Under the pieces are notes generated by a model, which made no database searches, was not told the DNA's origin, and saw nothing but the letters and a program-made list of their open reading frames with translations. Positions 13,060 through 25,131 of a stretch of DNA of 64,000 bases are shown in pieces. Within the stretch, counting starts at the first letter, position 1. Each line of letters begins with the position of its first letter. The stretch is from Lunularia cruciata (lineage: Eukaryota > Streptophyta > Marchantiopsida > Lunulariales > Lunulariaceae). The position numbers and the translations under genes were made by a program. The DNA lies in assembly GCA_948567375.1 (NCBI GenBank), contig OX419756.1, positions 1,307,001 through 1,371,000 of the forward strand, written 5' to 3'.

Positions 13060-13096
<37 letters not shown>

Positions 13097-13098
13097 TA
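13048..13098. repeat. AT dinucleotide microsatellite
   Basis: Near-perfect (TA)n run of about 50 bp within LINE copy E9. Open frames crossing it are artefacts. Confidence 0.9.
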
Positions 13099-13687
13099 GT
13101 TTTCAATGTGCCAAGTCCCTTGTTGTACACTTAAAATACATGGTCCAATACTTTCGCCAATAACTCCCATGACTTTCATATCAAGGGCTCTCAAAACATG
13201 ATTTGAAGATTGGAGAAGGAAGAATGTAGGAGGTAAGTTAGATGGTTGATGAGAAAAACTAGAGGAGAGTATACCAAATGCCACCTATGGATCACCTAGT
13301 TGAAGGAAGCCATCCACATGAAGGATATATGAAAGTGTTACAAAATCTTTGAACCTTATTTGCACTCCAATATGTGATACACTTCTCTAAAATTTGGAGG
13401 TGAGGAGGGATATCATGCCTTATAATTTGATACCTTTGACTCTCATGCTTGCAAGATGAAGCTCAAAAGTGAAATGGTCAAAGGCCTATCTAATCTAGTC
13501 CACAAAAGCACAAATATGTGTATTGTTTACCAAAGAGAGAAAGACATGACTACTCATAGTCAAAGTAGTAGAAAAATAGCACAAAATAAGACATGGAAAA
13601 TGTAGGTCCCTCTAGGATCTCCTTGTAAATTGACTAAATAATAGTGATTCATTTCTACAAGAAGCCATGTTGGTGGTAAACAAAAGA

Positions 13688-13743
13688 AGGTTGTTGTATC
13701 CTTTGCAAGTCTAAGGTTAGACTTGCAAAGGATACAACAACCT
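13688..13743. repeat. Perfect 27-bp inverted repeat with 2-bp spacer
   Basis: Left arm 13688-13714 and right arm 13717-13743 are exact reverse complements around GG. The right arm corresponds to the LINE sequence seen at about 24329-24350 (gacttgccaaggatcc). The left arm has no counterpart there and is an inverted copy. Confidence 0.95.
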
Positions 13744-15450
13744 CCCTTAGCTCGTTATAGATGGATGCATGTGAGACATTATTGAAGGCATTTTCATGTA
13801 TATAGAAAAAACCCAATTTTTATGGATATCTAATAGTACTCTAATATCAAGAGATATATCCTCATGATCTCTTGATGAAGCAACATCACATTGATATGGA
13901 CTAAGGTGTTGCTAGAGGTGAGAACCATGTTAAAAAACAACATTAAGGCTAACAAAGGCACAATAAGCCCTCCCCTATAGCAATTGGTCTACTTCTCCTT
14001 ATATCCTTCTTGATTGTAAGAAGTCAATTAACATCTAGTACTTGACTAATTGACATAAGAATATTTCTCCTTGCTCTTGCTACAACCACTTGGAACAACT
14101 CTACAAAACTTAGAAGGAGCAACTACTTAAAATAGATCACAAGACACTCCTAAGTCATGTTGATCAGTCTCCTTCAAGAGAGGCATAGGGCTATGCACTA
14201 TGCATGGGCAATCTATCAATACATAATAACTCTTCAAGCTAATATTAGAAGATATGTAATAGTACTCTCTCATTTGGTAGAAGATGGTAAATATAAGGAG
14301 AAATAGTCTCATAAGTAAAACTAAGCATAGAAAAGGATGTAAGGCTTGTGCTACTCTACTATACTCTCTAGGTTTGACTTGAAATCATACATTATTATAA
14401 CCAAGTAGAATTTGTAGTATGTTATGATTGAAATTGGACTCTTTTTGCAAGGTAGTCAAGCCATAGCTTGGGATCTTCAAAATCAATTACCACCTCTCTC
14501 TAGTACAGCAAAGACACCATCATAAGAGTAAGAGAAATAAGAACCATGCTAACTCATTCAAGGAATCATGTGCCAATTGATCGCATGATAAGCAAAAAGG
14601 CTTTTCTCACCTCATCATGAAGTGCACAAAGAAACCTATAGAATAAGCATGGGCATGGAAACTAGTCTCAAATAAATCTAGAATATGATACACTCATGAT
14701 GCTAAGCACTCACATGTCTCCATTTATAGACTTGAAATAGTCAACAAGGGAGTTAATATAATCAGTATAATCTCTTATGTCAATGATGTCTATGTGGTTC
14801 CTCATCTCATGTGTGTATCCCAAGTGGCACCATCACAATTACAAACTTGTACATTTTTCCCAAAATTTATTACCCCTTGTGAGATAAATCATTTATAATA
14901 CACTTAACATTGTGTATCTCAAGCCCTTCTAGCAGCTCCACATGGGAAGTGAAGCCATATCTGGTACAAAAATTGGATAGTAATATGAGGTGTTCCATCT
15001 TACTCACATCCTACTTCACATGAGTGATGTTAATTCTCCAAGCCCTAAAACCTATAAAAACTCATAACTTCTATTTATTACTTACAAGTTTCAAATTAAC
15101 CTAAAAACTAAAATATGAAAAAAAAAAGATTAGAAAAATTAGCAAATCAACCATAATAACAAAAGTTTCTCCATCTTCTATGTCTCAATACCTAAAAAAT
15201 TTTCTCCATCTTTTCTAATTTGTGTTCTCTAAATCCTAAAAAAAATAAAAATTCATAACTTCTATTTCTTATTTCCATATGTTCAAACAAAATTTTAAAT
15301 AGAACTAGTGTATGAATAATAGAAAAAAGAAACAAAGTACTAAACTATCAGTCTTATACCAAAGTAATTCTCAAAAGACTAAAAATTATAATCTATACAT
15401 ATCTTCCTAAAACCTTCTCTATAATCTTTAATCTAAGTGCTATAGAACAA

Positions 15451-16039
15451 AAATTAGAAAAGAGAAAGAATCACTTATTTACTTGTATCTATAAATTTAT
15501 GTATTATCATAACTCAAGAACTAAGAAATTCTCTTGCATCTTGGCTCTCTCCCTCTTTTGTGGATCCCATGCATCACCAACCAAGGCTCAAAGCCTTCTA
15601 ATTAAGGTTCCCGTTCAATTCACTCCCATTCTTATCTCATTCATTTCCAGTAAATTCCTACAATATCTAGTTGAACATGATTATTTCCAATTGTAAACAT
15701 CAGATGAGTTTATTTAGTAACAAAGAAAAGCTTGCTTTCCTATCTCAAAATTCTCATTTGGTACCCATGCCATGCATGTAGAAATGAGTGAACTAATTCA
15801 AAAGTTTCAAGAGCATGAGAAGCTAGTTGGTTGGGTGAGATTGCTAAACTTTTGCATTGTACTTGCTAAACTCAATTCATAATAAATATTCACTGATCCA
15901 ACATATGCATAGATGTTCACCCATGTTTCTAGAGATCTATAAGTATTCATATTTTTCCACTCTAACACCATGCCTTTAAACCTCACCTTGAGTGATTATA
16001 CAAGCAATCTACAACAACTAAGATTACTGGTATAATCAC
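15451..16039. other. AT-rich, nothing recognised
   Basis: A 65-codon plus-strand frame at 15499-15696 has no known motif and lies near the uncertain 5' edge of LINE E9. Confidence 0.4.
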
Positions 16040-16160
16040 TCAAGATGTAGATTAGATATTGATATTATTGGGCTTTACCTCATTTTACCTCTCATTTTTT
16101 ATTCTTATATGGCTTGATGGGTCTTCCCATTCTTATTATTATCCTATGCAGTCACATGTG
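16040..16160 (+). mobile_element. LINE 3' tail fragment (E2)
   Basis: attgggctttacctcattttacctc, then atggcttgatgggtcttccc with the stem-loop GATGGG-TCTT-CCCATT at 16116-16131, matching the tails at 8.2 and 39.5 kb. No coding part is attached. Confidence 0.65.
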
Positions 16161-16264
16161 TCTTTGATTATATTGGCAAGTAAGGTATCTTTTGGCATGT
16201 AAAATTGTTTACTTCAAGCCTAACCAAAGTGGGTCAAGACACTAATAGGACACCAAACCATACC

Positions 16265-16990
16265 CAAAAGACAATTCTACACTGGATGCAGCAGTGGTCC
16301 ATATGACACGATGTCCTGAAGGAGGATAGCTATCCATGATGCTATCAGGGATATAATGTTTGCTATGGCATGAGAGAGTACATACCTTGCTTGGAGGGAG
16401 CATTCATATTCTTTGCAGAGACAACATGTGTCATAATAGACCTATCCTTGGTCCAAGACAATCAGGTGACAATGGCGGATGTTGTGATTATAGATCCTAC
16501 GCATGATGCAATTTCAGAGGGAGTGATTACTCATCCTCCTAGATGGGCGGTGAGTGGAGCAGCAGCACGCAAGGTCTCCGTGTATAGTGAGGTCACGTCT
16601 TTGTTTCTCTAGCCCTGGAATTATATGGAGCAATGGACATGGCATTCAACACATTTGTCAAGGAGTGCACGAGGGATTATCATATTAGATGCCAAGAGGT
16701 ACCACTCTCACTCTCATATTTTGCATACTTTAGATAGTGTCTGTCCATTACTCTACAAAGAACATTGGTAGGTGTAATCCGTAGGAAAGCAATCACTCTA
16801 GATGATGCTTACTTGAATGCTCAAGTAGTGTTTAGACCTTACAACTTGCATAGCTAGGATATCTTAGATACAAAAGGGCAGATTTCTCATATTGAGGGGA
16901 GCCTAGCCCCATTTTACCTCTTGGTCTCTCCCTTGTAAAGCTTGATGGTGCCTTCTCATCCTTCTTGTGTTTTATGTGGTTGCCTTCTCT
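16265..16990 (+). pseudogene. LINE C-terminal fragment plus 3' tail (E3)
   Basis: 5'-truncated copy beginning inside the CxC..H..C region (tacactggatgcagcagtgg). The frame from about 16370 to 16612 reads DNQVTMADVVIIDPTHDAI, the putative acidic endonuclease strand, then EGVITHPP. Downstream, shifted frames carry the terminal helix region and the tail with the stem-loop at 16944-16960. A second tail-like stretch (ttgattgggtctccgcatcc ... ctacgtggtct) follows at about 17008-17050. Confidence 0.8.
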
Positions 16991-17248
16991 CTCTATGAAG
17001 ACACTTTAACACTTGATTGGGTCTCCGCATCCTTCTTGTTATCCTACGTGGTCTCCATTTTTGAAGATAGTTTTGCCTGATTTTGGACTGACAAATTTTG
17101 TTCTCAACAAAATATGCAATTGATCACATACAATACAAAGAGTGACCTTACACTTGCGGAGCGTTTAAGCTTCCTATAAGAGTAAATGATGCCAATGCTA
17201 AACCCAAATGAAAACCAGCATACATGTCCACCAACCACAGAGTATTAT

Positions 17249-17989
17249 TGTAGTACTCCAAGGAAAAGAGAAGAGAGAAAAAACAGATTTCACACTCAAA
17301 CATTCGATGCCCCAAAGGAGCACCTTCTTTTATTATATAGACAAAGAGGATCTCCTCCAAGGAAGCTCCACCATAGGATTAGGGACACAGATAGGTGACA
17401 TGTCAGCAAGCTCCACCCTTGGATTACTTACTTGGATGGGTGACATGTCTGGTCTAGGTCCTATCTGGTTGGTCAAACAAGCTTTGACCAAAGGGAATCT
17501 TTTAGGGAATCTTCTTGTAGGAATCTCAGAATCACGTGAGTAAGGTACCATTGGAAAGCTCTCGATGAGACAAAGCAGGGGGGAGGGGAAGGCCAGCCTT
17601 TCCTCTGTTGGGGAGGGGGAATCTGCACATTTTTGAGGCCTAATTCATCCGTTTAGGCCTCCGAAATTGCCTTCAAAGATTTCAGGCATATTTTGGTTCC
17701 TACTCTATTAGTAGAAGTCCCCTTTTGGTGATACCTCTTTCTGATCTGTTTAGTCCATCATGTGTAACATCCTTCCAGATGTTACTAAACCAATTCTCAC
17801 CTTTAAATCATATGTCTAGCTATTGGTTCTAAGGTTCTCAAGTCTATTTTGGTTTCTGCCCTATTAGTAGAAGTACTCTTTTAGTGATACTTCTATCTTA
17901 TCTATTTTGACCATCATGTATAACATCATTCTAGATGTTACCAAACCAAATTTCACATCTAGATCATATGGCTAGCTCTTGGTATTACA
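17249..17989 (-). mobile_element. Solo LTR, gypsy family B, perfect TSD
   Basis: A 741-bp LTR, tgtagtactccaagg ... ggtattaca, about as long as the G3 right LTR (736 bp). It is flanked by attat at 17244-17248 and attat at 17990-17994, a perfect 5-bp target duplication. No internal region remains, so it is a recombined solo LTR. On the minus strand, ctatataataaa (about 17329-17340) is the likely promoter/poly(A) core. Confidence 0.95.
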
Positions 17990-18629
17990 ATTATTCCCTT
18001 GTGTTCTATACAAAAAGGAGAGAACACAGTAGGAAACACAAGATTTGAGCTCTTTTCAAGGAAATATAAGGGAGGTCTAATGATAAGGGGAATCTTTATT
18101 TGGATCTTGTTAGCAAGAATGCCCTTTAGTGGAAGCACTAGAAACTAGTTTGATGCTAAGGCTCTTCACAAGCAACCTTGGGTTAACAAAATATAGGTAA
18201 ATGATAGATACTTAGCATATATGTTAAGAGCTCAAGAGTAAGTATTTACATTATGCAAACAACTCTCACCATTTATTATGGTCTAGGAATAGCTCCATAG
18301 GTATGAAATGCTGTTTTTATACTACCAATACAAAAGCTTATGGGACCATTCATTCTCTCACAACTCAGACATCAACGTTTTCAAGACCAATTATGAAAAG
18401 TACTTTTCTCTAATTATTTACTTTTACTTAAGTAACACAATCTCACATCATTTCCTTGCTATGTATGCATTGGACATCCTATCTATGATGGATTTTATGA
18501 AGAGTTTTCCAGCAAAGATTACCATGTAAGAGTGTTTGCATCTAGAAAGAGGACATATACCCTTTCCGACTATCTCCCTCTCCAAGTTTAAGTATATAGT
18601 AGATTAGGATCAAATTTAAAGTCCATCAG
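17990..18629. other. Nothing recognised
   Basis: AT-rich; one 73-codon frame at 18308-18529 has no known motif. Confidence 0.45.
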
Positions 18630-19475
18630 TTGGTAAGGTATAGTGTCATCCATGCATTAGACATTCCGACTTGCACCAGCCACCTTCTTTATAGCGATGA
18701 AGTTTTGCTTCGGTTTGGTTCACCCATTTGTATCTTCATTACTCACTTGTGAGTGTGGTTCTACACTAGATGTAACAACAGTCATATGATATGTGTCCTT
18801 TAGGAGGACAAAAGATAGCTACCCATGATGCCATTAGGGATATAATGTTTGCTATGGCAAGAGAGTGTGGATATCTTGCTTGGAGTGACCGTTCGTATGC
18901 TTTATAGATGACACATGTCAGGGAAAACTTATACTTGGTTGGAGATGATCAAGTGTTAGTAGCGGATTTTGTGGTTACAGATCCTACTTGTGATGCAATT
19001 TAGGAGGGAGTGATTACTCATCCCCGTGGATGGCCAACATGGAGCAATAGCACACAAGGTCTCCCAGTATATGGGTATACAACAAGGTCACTTTTTTGTT
19101 CCTCTAGCCTTGGAGTTATATTGAGCAATGGACACTATGTCCGATATATTTTTCAGAGAGTGCATGAGAGCTTATCGTATTAGATGTCAAGGGGTATCAT
19201 TCTCACTCTCATACTTCATAGTATCTTTTAGACAACATGTATCCATTGCTCTATAGAGAGCATTGGCTAGTGCAATCCATAGGAGAACAATCACACTAGG
19301 TGATGTTTCAGTAGTTTGTAGACCTTAAGACTTGCATAGCTTGGATATCTTAGGTGCAGTAGGCAGATTTCTCATATCAATACTATTGGGCTTAGCCCTA
19401 TTTTACCTCTTTGGTCTCACTCTTATATGGCTTGAGGGGGTCTTCCCATCCTTCCCGTTTTCTACAGTCACCCTT
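18630..19475 (+). pseudogene. LINE C-terminal fragment plus 3' tail (E4)
   Basis: Starts upstream of the CxC..H..C region (actcacttgtgagtgtggtt) and runs through the segment matching ...DDQVxVADFVVTDP, the terminal helices and the tail (gggcttagccc at about 19388-19398; stem-loop at 19434-19450). Stops and frameshifts are throughout. The start near 18630 is approximate. Confidence 0.75.
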
Positions 19476-19639
19476 CTTAGTTGGTAAGGTGCCATCAAGT
19501 ACAAGATGGACTAGAGATGACTTTGGCCTAAATTTATTCCGGCTAGGTCCCCAAGCCTAAGAAACTCTCCTGACATATGGGTTTGTCTGGATTTACCAGA
19601 CTGAATTTACAAGGGGTCCTCAGTAGAGAAACTTATTTT

Positions 19640-19681
19640 TTGACAACTTCTTGTCAACTTCTTGGCAATTTCTTGTCAATG
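19640..19681 (+). repeat. Short tandem repeat, about 3 x 14 bp
   Basis: caacttcttgt, caacttcttgg, caatttcttgt units follow one another at about 19640-19681. Confidence 0.6.
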
Positions 19682-19839
19682 CCCTTTGGAAGTGTATCGA
19701 ACTCGAGGGTTGACAGCGATCGTTGCATGTAAGAGTCTATATGCTCTCTGCTCCATTGTGTACATCGTTGAGCTTAGTCCCACTTTGCTTCTCATTTCAT
19801 GTTCCCTATTAGAGTTGGATGGGGTCTTCGAATGCTTTA

Positions 19840-20070
19840 TTTATGTCACATGGAGCATTGGAAAGTAATCATATTAGGTGACGTTTTTTTCAGATGGTCT
19901 GGTAGTTTGTAGATCGTTCCAATAGTTTATAAACTATATGACTTGGATAGTCAAATATCGTAGTTGTTGTAGAGTAGATTCTTTTTACAGATATATTAAG
20001 GCTTAATTCCACTTGTACGGTTTGATGGGTTTTCCATCTCGTGTTTTAGCACGCGGTCGCTTTTTCTCGT
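19840..20070 (+). mobile_element. LINE 3' end fragment (E5)
   Basis: gagcattggaaagtaatcat (19852) aligns with the last helix codons of the LINE ORF. It is followed by a tail with cttgtacggtttgatggg, the stem-loop at 20024-20038 and acgcggtcgct. Confidence 0.7.
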
Positions 20071-20247
20071 GGCGCAGTGTTTTCAGAAACTTTCCCATTT
20101 GCAATCGACACCAGTTGCAGGGGTCATCTACATCAGCCAATATCGTCCCGCTCGGCTTAACAGATATTCAATCTAAATATAAAATAACCTTACTGAGTAG
20201 ACTTAGAGGCTGCGATCTGGTCGACTTTGGCCCGAAAGGCTTTAGCC

Positions 20248-20298
20248 TTTTGTTTTGTCGGACAGTATTTTAATATTGTGGTGTCCGACAAAACAAAA
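20248..20298. repeat. Perfect 17-bp inverted repeat, 17-bp loop
   Basis: ttttgttttgtcggaca at 20248-20264 and tgtccgacaaaacaaaa at 20282-20298 are exact reverse complements. I found no matching terminal repeat elsewhere to make this a MITE end. Confidence 0.9.
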
Positions 20299-20299
20299 T

Positions 20300-21583
20300 C
20301 CCCTTGCCGAGGGAGGTCTTGGATGTCGAGACATTGTCTCGTCTAAGCGGCCCGCTATTTAGAGCCATCGCTTGTTCTCCTTTTATGAAACTTGTTACTC
20401 GAATCATGCGTGCAGTGCATAGCCACTTGGCAACAGCGCGGTATTGGAAGTAAAAGCTGGACACACATCAAGCCCGATATCTGAACATGTCGGCTGAATG
20501 TACCAATCACGCAGAGGACTGTTTTGTCCGCAACATAAAAGGTGACATGTCCGCAAGATACACGTGTACAGGCTTGCCAACTTGAGGCGCGTTCCAGATC
20601 AACTGTAAAATCCAAAGGAAGCTCCACAATTTGAGTGGACCCCAATACGACGGTAAAGCATTCACAGTTCTAGCGGTTCTCTCCTGGTCCTGTTACTCTG
20701 CATTTCACCTCAGTTCTCGGTTGTGCAAACTTGCCGGACCAGTGGGGGATTCAAATGGGAAATTTGGTTTCTTATGGAACCTGAACCATTGCCCGTACGA
20801 TTTCTGTTCGTATGTGATAAAAAAGAATTCTAAAACAAATGAACAGCACGTAAAAGTTTTTACAGTCCAAGATTCAATTCTAAGAAAGACTTTCGATTTC
20901 AATAGCGTTGAGATAGAATTGAGATAGTCTAGATTTTTTACGTTACATTAACTAAAGATAATTATAATAAAATATATTATCTGATGCATGGAAGAATATT
21001 AATTTTCCACGTTTTCATTCATCATTCTATTTAAATTTACATACCATTTATAGACCTCAACCTACCACAACATATCATGGATTATCTTCCTCCTGACTCG
21101 TAGGATTTCCTACGGGCGTGGTCCGGGTACTATAAAACTTCCAACTTACTCTTGTCACAGCGACCGTAAATTCTTTCCTCGTTGGCCAGAAAAGAAAATA
21201 GGTTTTTCTTAACGAGCCCAAAAACCCCTCGTTTAGTTCCCCCATGCCACGCACATGGGTCGTGTCGAAGTTCGAAAGGAAAGAAGGTGAACAATCCAAT
21301 ATCATGGTATAGTAGTAAAGCAGGTTGCGGCAAGTTCGCGAAGTGCGGTCGCCTGTGTTTTGAAGAAAACGCGTTGAGACTCGTCCCGTGGGGCCAACTT
21401 ATTCCGGTTCCGATTTATAGTTAGGGGTGACATGTATGTATGCTGTTTAGTATGTTGTATTTGTAAAGGAGTTTATACGGAGAGCAGGTATGTTTAGAGG
21501 TTTTATTGGGCCAGAAATGAGGGATTGAAGACGATATCTTACATCGGACATGGATGTTACTCGGGTAGTTAATGTCATTACCG
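20300..21583. other. No gene recognised
   Basis: Moderately GC-rich, with several overlapping open frames of 60-98 codons on both strands. None shows a known domain or a consistent codon signal. Confidence 0.45.
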
Positions 21584-21797
21584 GTACAAATCCACGTTAC
21601 GAGGACATGCATCAAATCAATTTGGGATATCTCCCTAATATCATATGGGTACCCCTAAAATGTTAAGGTATCGATTTTCAGGGAAGGGGGAACATTTTAC
21701 GGATGAGAATTCCATAACCGAAAGGTTACTCGTTACCTTTTACGAGTTTTTCTACAAGTACAAATCTACGTTACGTACATATATATCAAATCAAAAT

Positions 21798-21877
<80 letters not shown>

Positions 21878-21960
21878 CATGGAGATAACGCTTATGGGTA
21901 CCCATCAGATATTAGACTTTCATTTTAAAGTGAAACGTGAACCATTTCGCGGGTAAAGAT
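21584..21960 (+). repeat. Tandem duplication, period about 174 bp
   Basis: gtacaaatccacgttacg at 21584 recurs as gtacaaatctacgttacg at 21758. The following atcaaatcaa, atgggtaccc, attttcag/attttaaag, cggatgag/cgggtaaag words occur in the same order in both units. The second unit is swollen by an AT microsatellite. Confidence 0.7.
21800..21872. repeat. AT dinucleotide microsatellite
   Basis: Uninterrupted (TA)n of about 73 bp inside the second 174-bp unit. Confidence 0.95.
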
Positions 21961-22469
21961 CTCGTAGGCGAAAAAGTTACGGGTAATTTTTTACAGGGTC
22001 TTGGCGTTTTACGAATATGACCCTTTGTTGGTTAAAAATGAACCTCAAGGCTCATGCACTACCCCTAATTCTATAATTGAAATCCCCAACTTAACCCGAT
22101 TGGAACTCGGGCGCTCCCGATACATACTCAACAAGATGTAAACATGCGAACAAAAAATCCTCATGCTTCATTGAAACTTTGTAATGTGATCATACTATAG
22201 CATGTGCTTATATACATTGTAGATTCACCGTATGAGGTTGCCATAGTATTAAATTGTACACTCTTTTATTACAAATCTTTTTGGTTTCAAGTAAAAACAA
22301 AGAGAAACTGTAAATCCACCTCACCCTTCCTATTCTAACACTTCCAGCCCATCAGGTTGGTTAATTGTGTGAAATTGATCGTTGTTGTGATATGGTCATA
22401 GGATTTCTATTTCATATTCTAACATTGTGGCCAAGTTCATAACATAGCAAGAAAAAGAGAACCCTATCT
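21961..22469. other. Nothing recognised
   Basis: No coding or repeat signal that I can assign. Confidence 0.4.
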
Positions 22470-24791
22470 CATAGAACACAAGAACGATGGGAAGAGCACA
22501 TCAAACCTTACAAGGGAGAGAGCAAATAGGTAGAATAGGGCTAGGCCCCAATAGTATCGATATGAGAGATCTACCCTACCGCACCTAAGATATCTGAGCT
22601 ATGCAAGACGTAAGGTCTACAAACTACTAGAGCATCCATATAAGCATCACCTAAAGTGATTGCTCTCCTATGGATTGCACCAGCCAATGTTCTTTGTAGA
22701 GCAATGGACACATATTGTCTAAAGTATGCTACAAAGGATGAGAGTGAGAGTGGTACCCCTGGCGTCTAATATGATAAGCTCTCGTGCGCTCCTTGACAAA
22801 TGTGTTGAACACCATGTCCATTGATCCATATAACTCCAAGGCTAGAGGAATAGAGAGGTGACCTTGTTACATACCCCTATACTTGGAGACCTTGCGTGCT
22901 ACAACACTATTCGCCGCCCATCCATGGAGATGAGTAATCACTCCCTCCAAAACTGCATTATGCATAGGGTTTGTAATCAAAACATCTACCACTATCACCT
23001 GATCATCTTGGATCAAGTATAAGTCTATGCTGACATGTGTCATCTACAAAGAATATGAACACTCCCTCCAAACAAGGTATCCACTCTCTAGTGCCATAGC
23101 TAACACTATATCCTTGATGGTATCATGGGTAGCTATCCTTTGTCCTCTATAAGGACACCGTGTCATATGAACTGCTATTGCATCCAATATATAACCACAC
23201 TCACAAGTGAGTAACAAAGATGCCGATGGGTAGACCAAACCTAGGAAAAACCTCATCGCTGTAGAGAACGTGATTGGTGTGAGTTGGAATGCCCTAATGC
23301 ACTGTCGAGCTAGGATCCAAGAGTCTACACCCTTGCCAGAGCAAGAGCAAAGCATGCTCTAGTAGCATGAGGAATGGATAAGTCAACTAAGAGAGAATGT
23401 AGCATGTGTTGACACTCTCGCTCCATCAAGGAAGACCGCAAACCTCTAGTCCAATCTAATGGTAATGAAGCAAAGGATGGGAGGTCCTCACGTGCCCATG
23501 GAGATAGACCAATCCTCATTTGCCACAATAACACATGGAGAGAAAAGGATCTCTCCTCCACCTTGGTCACATATGTTTCCAAAATTGGTCTATCAACAAC
23601 CACAAAATGGGAGGAAAGTAGGGAGGCCAAGAGAGCTCAACTACATAACCCCCCATCACACACTCAAAAACGTCCTTGCTCCGATGATATCAACAAAGAT
23701 TCCCATGATCCTCCTATCAAAATCTCTCAAACGTGATAGGAAAGTCAAGGAAGGAAGAACCATGCAGAGAAGGTAAGACAATTGATGAGCAATACTAGAG
23801 GAGAGTATACCAAAAGCTACCTATGGATCTCCTAGTAGAGGAAGGTCATCCACATAGAGAATGTCCTTTACAAGGGTAGCATCTAAGAAGCATGTGACAT
23901 AATCCTTGGATCCTATTGGCACTCCAAGAATATGTAGTCCATGAGTAGATGTGACACATCCCTTTGGAAGGTCGGAAAGGATACTTGAAGTGAACTTTGC
24001 TCTGCACTTTGATACCTTGACTCTCAAGCCTATGAGATGTATTGTGATACGAGTGATCAAAGGCTTGTTTGATTTGATCTATGGGGCACACAATGTGTGT
24101 ATCATCTACTAAGGAGGGAAATACACAACCTAGCATAACCAAAGTAGTAGATAAGAGAGCTCTAAATTGAGCCATGGAAAACAAAGGTCCCTCTAAAGGA
24201 TCTATCTATCATGTATCAACAATTGGCTCCAAGACAATGACTCCCTCATGTGACCACCTATGTTGGTAGTAAAAGGAAGTAGGAGAGGCATAGAACAATT
24301 GAAAAAATTGAATGAGACTTGCCAAGGATCCACTGGCCTCCCTAAGCTCTCTAAAGATGGATTTCCAAGAGACGTTATTAAAAGCATTCTCAATATCCAC
24401 CTATAGGACAACCCTCTTTGGATGGATATCTAAGAGTGCCCTAATGCCTAAGGAAATAGCCTCACAACCTCCAAGTGTAGCTACTCTAAAACTGATGTGG
24501 ACTAAGGTGCTCTTAGAAGTGAGATCCATGTTGAAGGACAATGGTGCAGCTAACTAAGCACAAAAAGATCTCTCCAATAGCAATTGGTCTAATGCCCCCT
24601 ATGCCCTTCTCCATTATGAGAAGTTGACTAGCCCTTAACACTTGACTAATTGATGTAGGAATATCTCTCCTTGCTACAATTGCAACAACTTGAGACAACT
24701 TAGTAAATCCACTAGATGGATTATCTGCCTAAAAGAAATCTATAAGGTGCTCATATACCATCCTTGTCAAGCCTCTTGAGGAGAGGCAAGG
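22470..24791 (-). pseudogene. LINE-like retrotransposon E6: RT to 3' tail
   Basis: Largest readable piece of the family, minus strand. Order from 24700 down: GGIRPIAIGEIF (pre-palm), DIENAFN...SWKSIF (palm aspartate, about 24395), LVDDTHIV (catalytic DD, about 24104), LRVKVSKCRAKF and HGLHILGVPIGSKDY (after the active site), a linker with LPLDWTRGL, then CECG-x8-H-x3-C at 23155-23205, GQRIATHDTIKDIV, a DxxL...D-type acidic stretch, terminal helices and the 3' tail with a hairpin at 22486-22502. The RT motifs are of non-LTR type. The C-terminal CxC..H..C, R..H and D...D order resembles the zinc plus restriction-like endonuclease region of R2-type elements (family knowledge; assignment inferred). 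Frames are broken by shifts and stops. It is interrupted at 24791 by G1 and resumes at 30235. Confidence 0.85.
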
Positions 24792-25131
24792 TGCAAAAGA
24801 CCAAGACCGAGGAGAGAATTAAGAGAATGGAAGCTCACATTGGGACACTTGAATGAGGGAAAACCCCAAATGCCTAGCATGAGCTTTGGCTCTTGTACTT
24901 ATAGGGATCATACAAGGCTCTTGAGAAGCTTCTCAAGAAGCTTCCTTCTAGAAGCTGCTTACTTGGCGTGCAAGCTAAGCTAGTTGGAAGCTTTTAGAAG
25001 CTACCTACTTTGGATGCAAGCTAAGCTAGCCAAGAAGCTTTTTAGATACTTCTAGAATATCTAGGCCGATTTGTCTTATTTACTACTTTGTTAGCCCTAC
25101 TAAGTTCATCATTAAACTCCATATTGTTACA
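24792..25131 (-). repeat. G1 3' LTR (internally deleted)
   Basis: tgcaaaagacc ... attgttaca, 340 bp. It shares the GAAnnTTC blocks and the minus-strand TATA box with the 412-bp partner. Confidence 0.9.

Larger units (their letters stand above)
12551..15450 (-). pseudogene. LINE copy E9, RT and upstream part
   Basis: Collinear with the LINE copy at 23.22-24.79, 30.24-30.45 and 35.39-36.5 kb, but more decayed and without the two gypsy insertions. It therefore shows the unbroken order of the element. Minus-strand order: N-terminal region (about 15450-14400), then the reverse transcriptase region (about 14100-13300), then the post-RT linker (13280-12660). Frames are broken throughout. An AT microsatellite (13048-13098) and a hairpin (13688-13743) have arisen inside it. 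The 5' limit near 15450 is uncertain. Confidence 0.75.

Noticed and set aside
13039-13284. Open frame with an IYIYIY run
   Set aside because: It is the AT microsatellite read through; the rest is antisense-side LINE sequence.
15499-15696. Possible secreted small protein (hydrophobic start)
   Set aside because: No context or homology that I can name, at the uncertain edge of a decayed LINE; reported only as unassigned.
21645-21956. 103-codon frame with an IYIYIY run
   Set aside because: Created by the (TA)n run within a tandem repeat; no codon signal.
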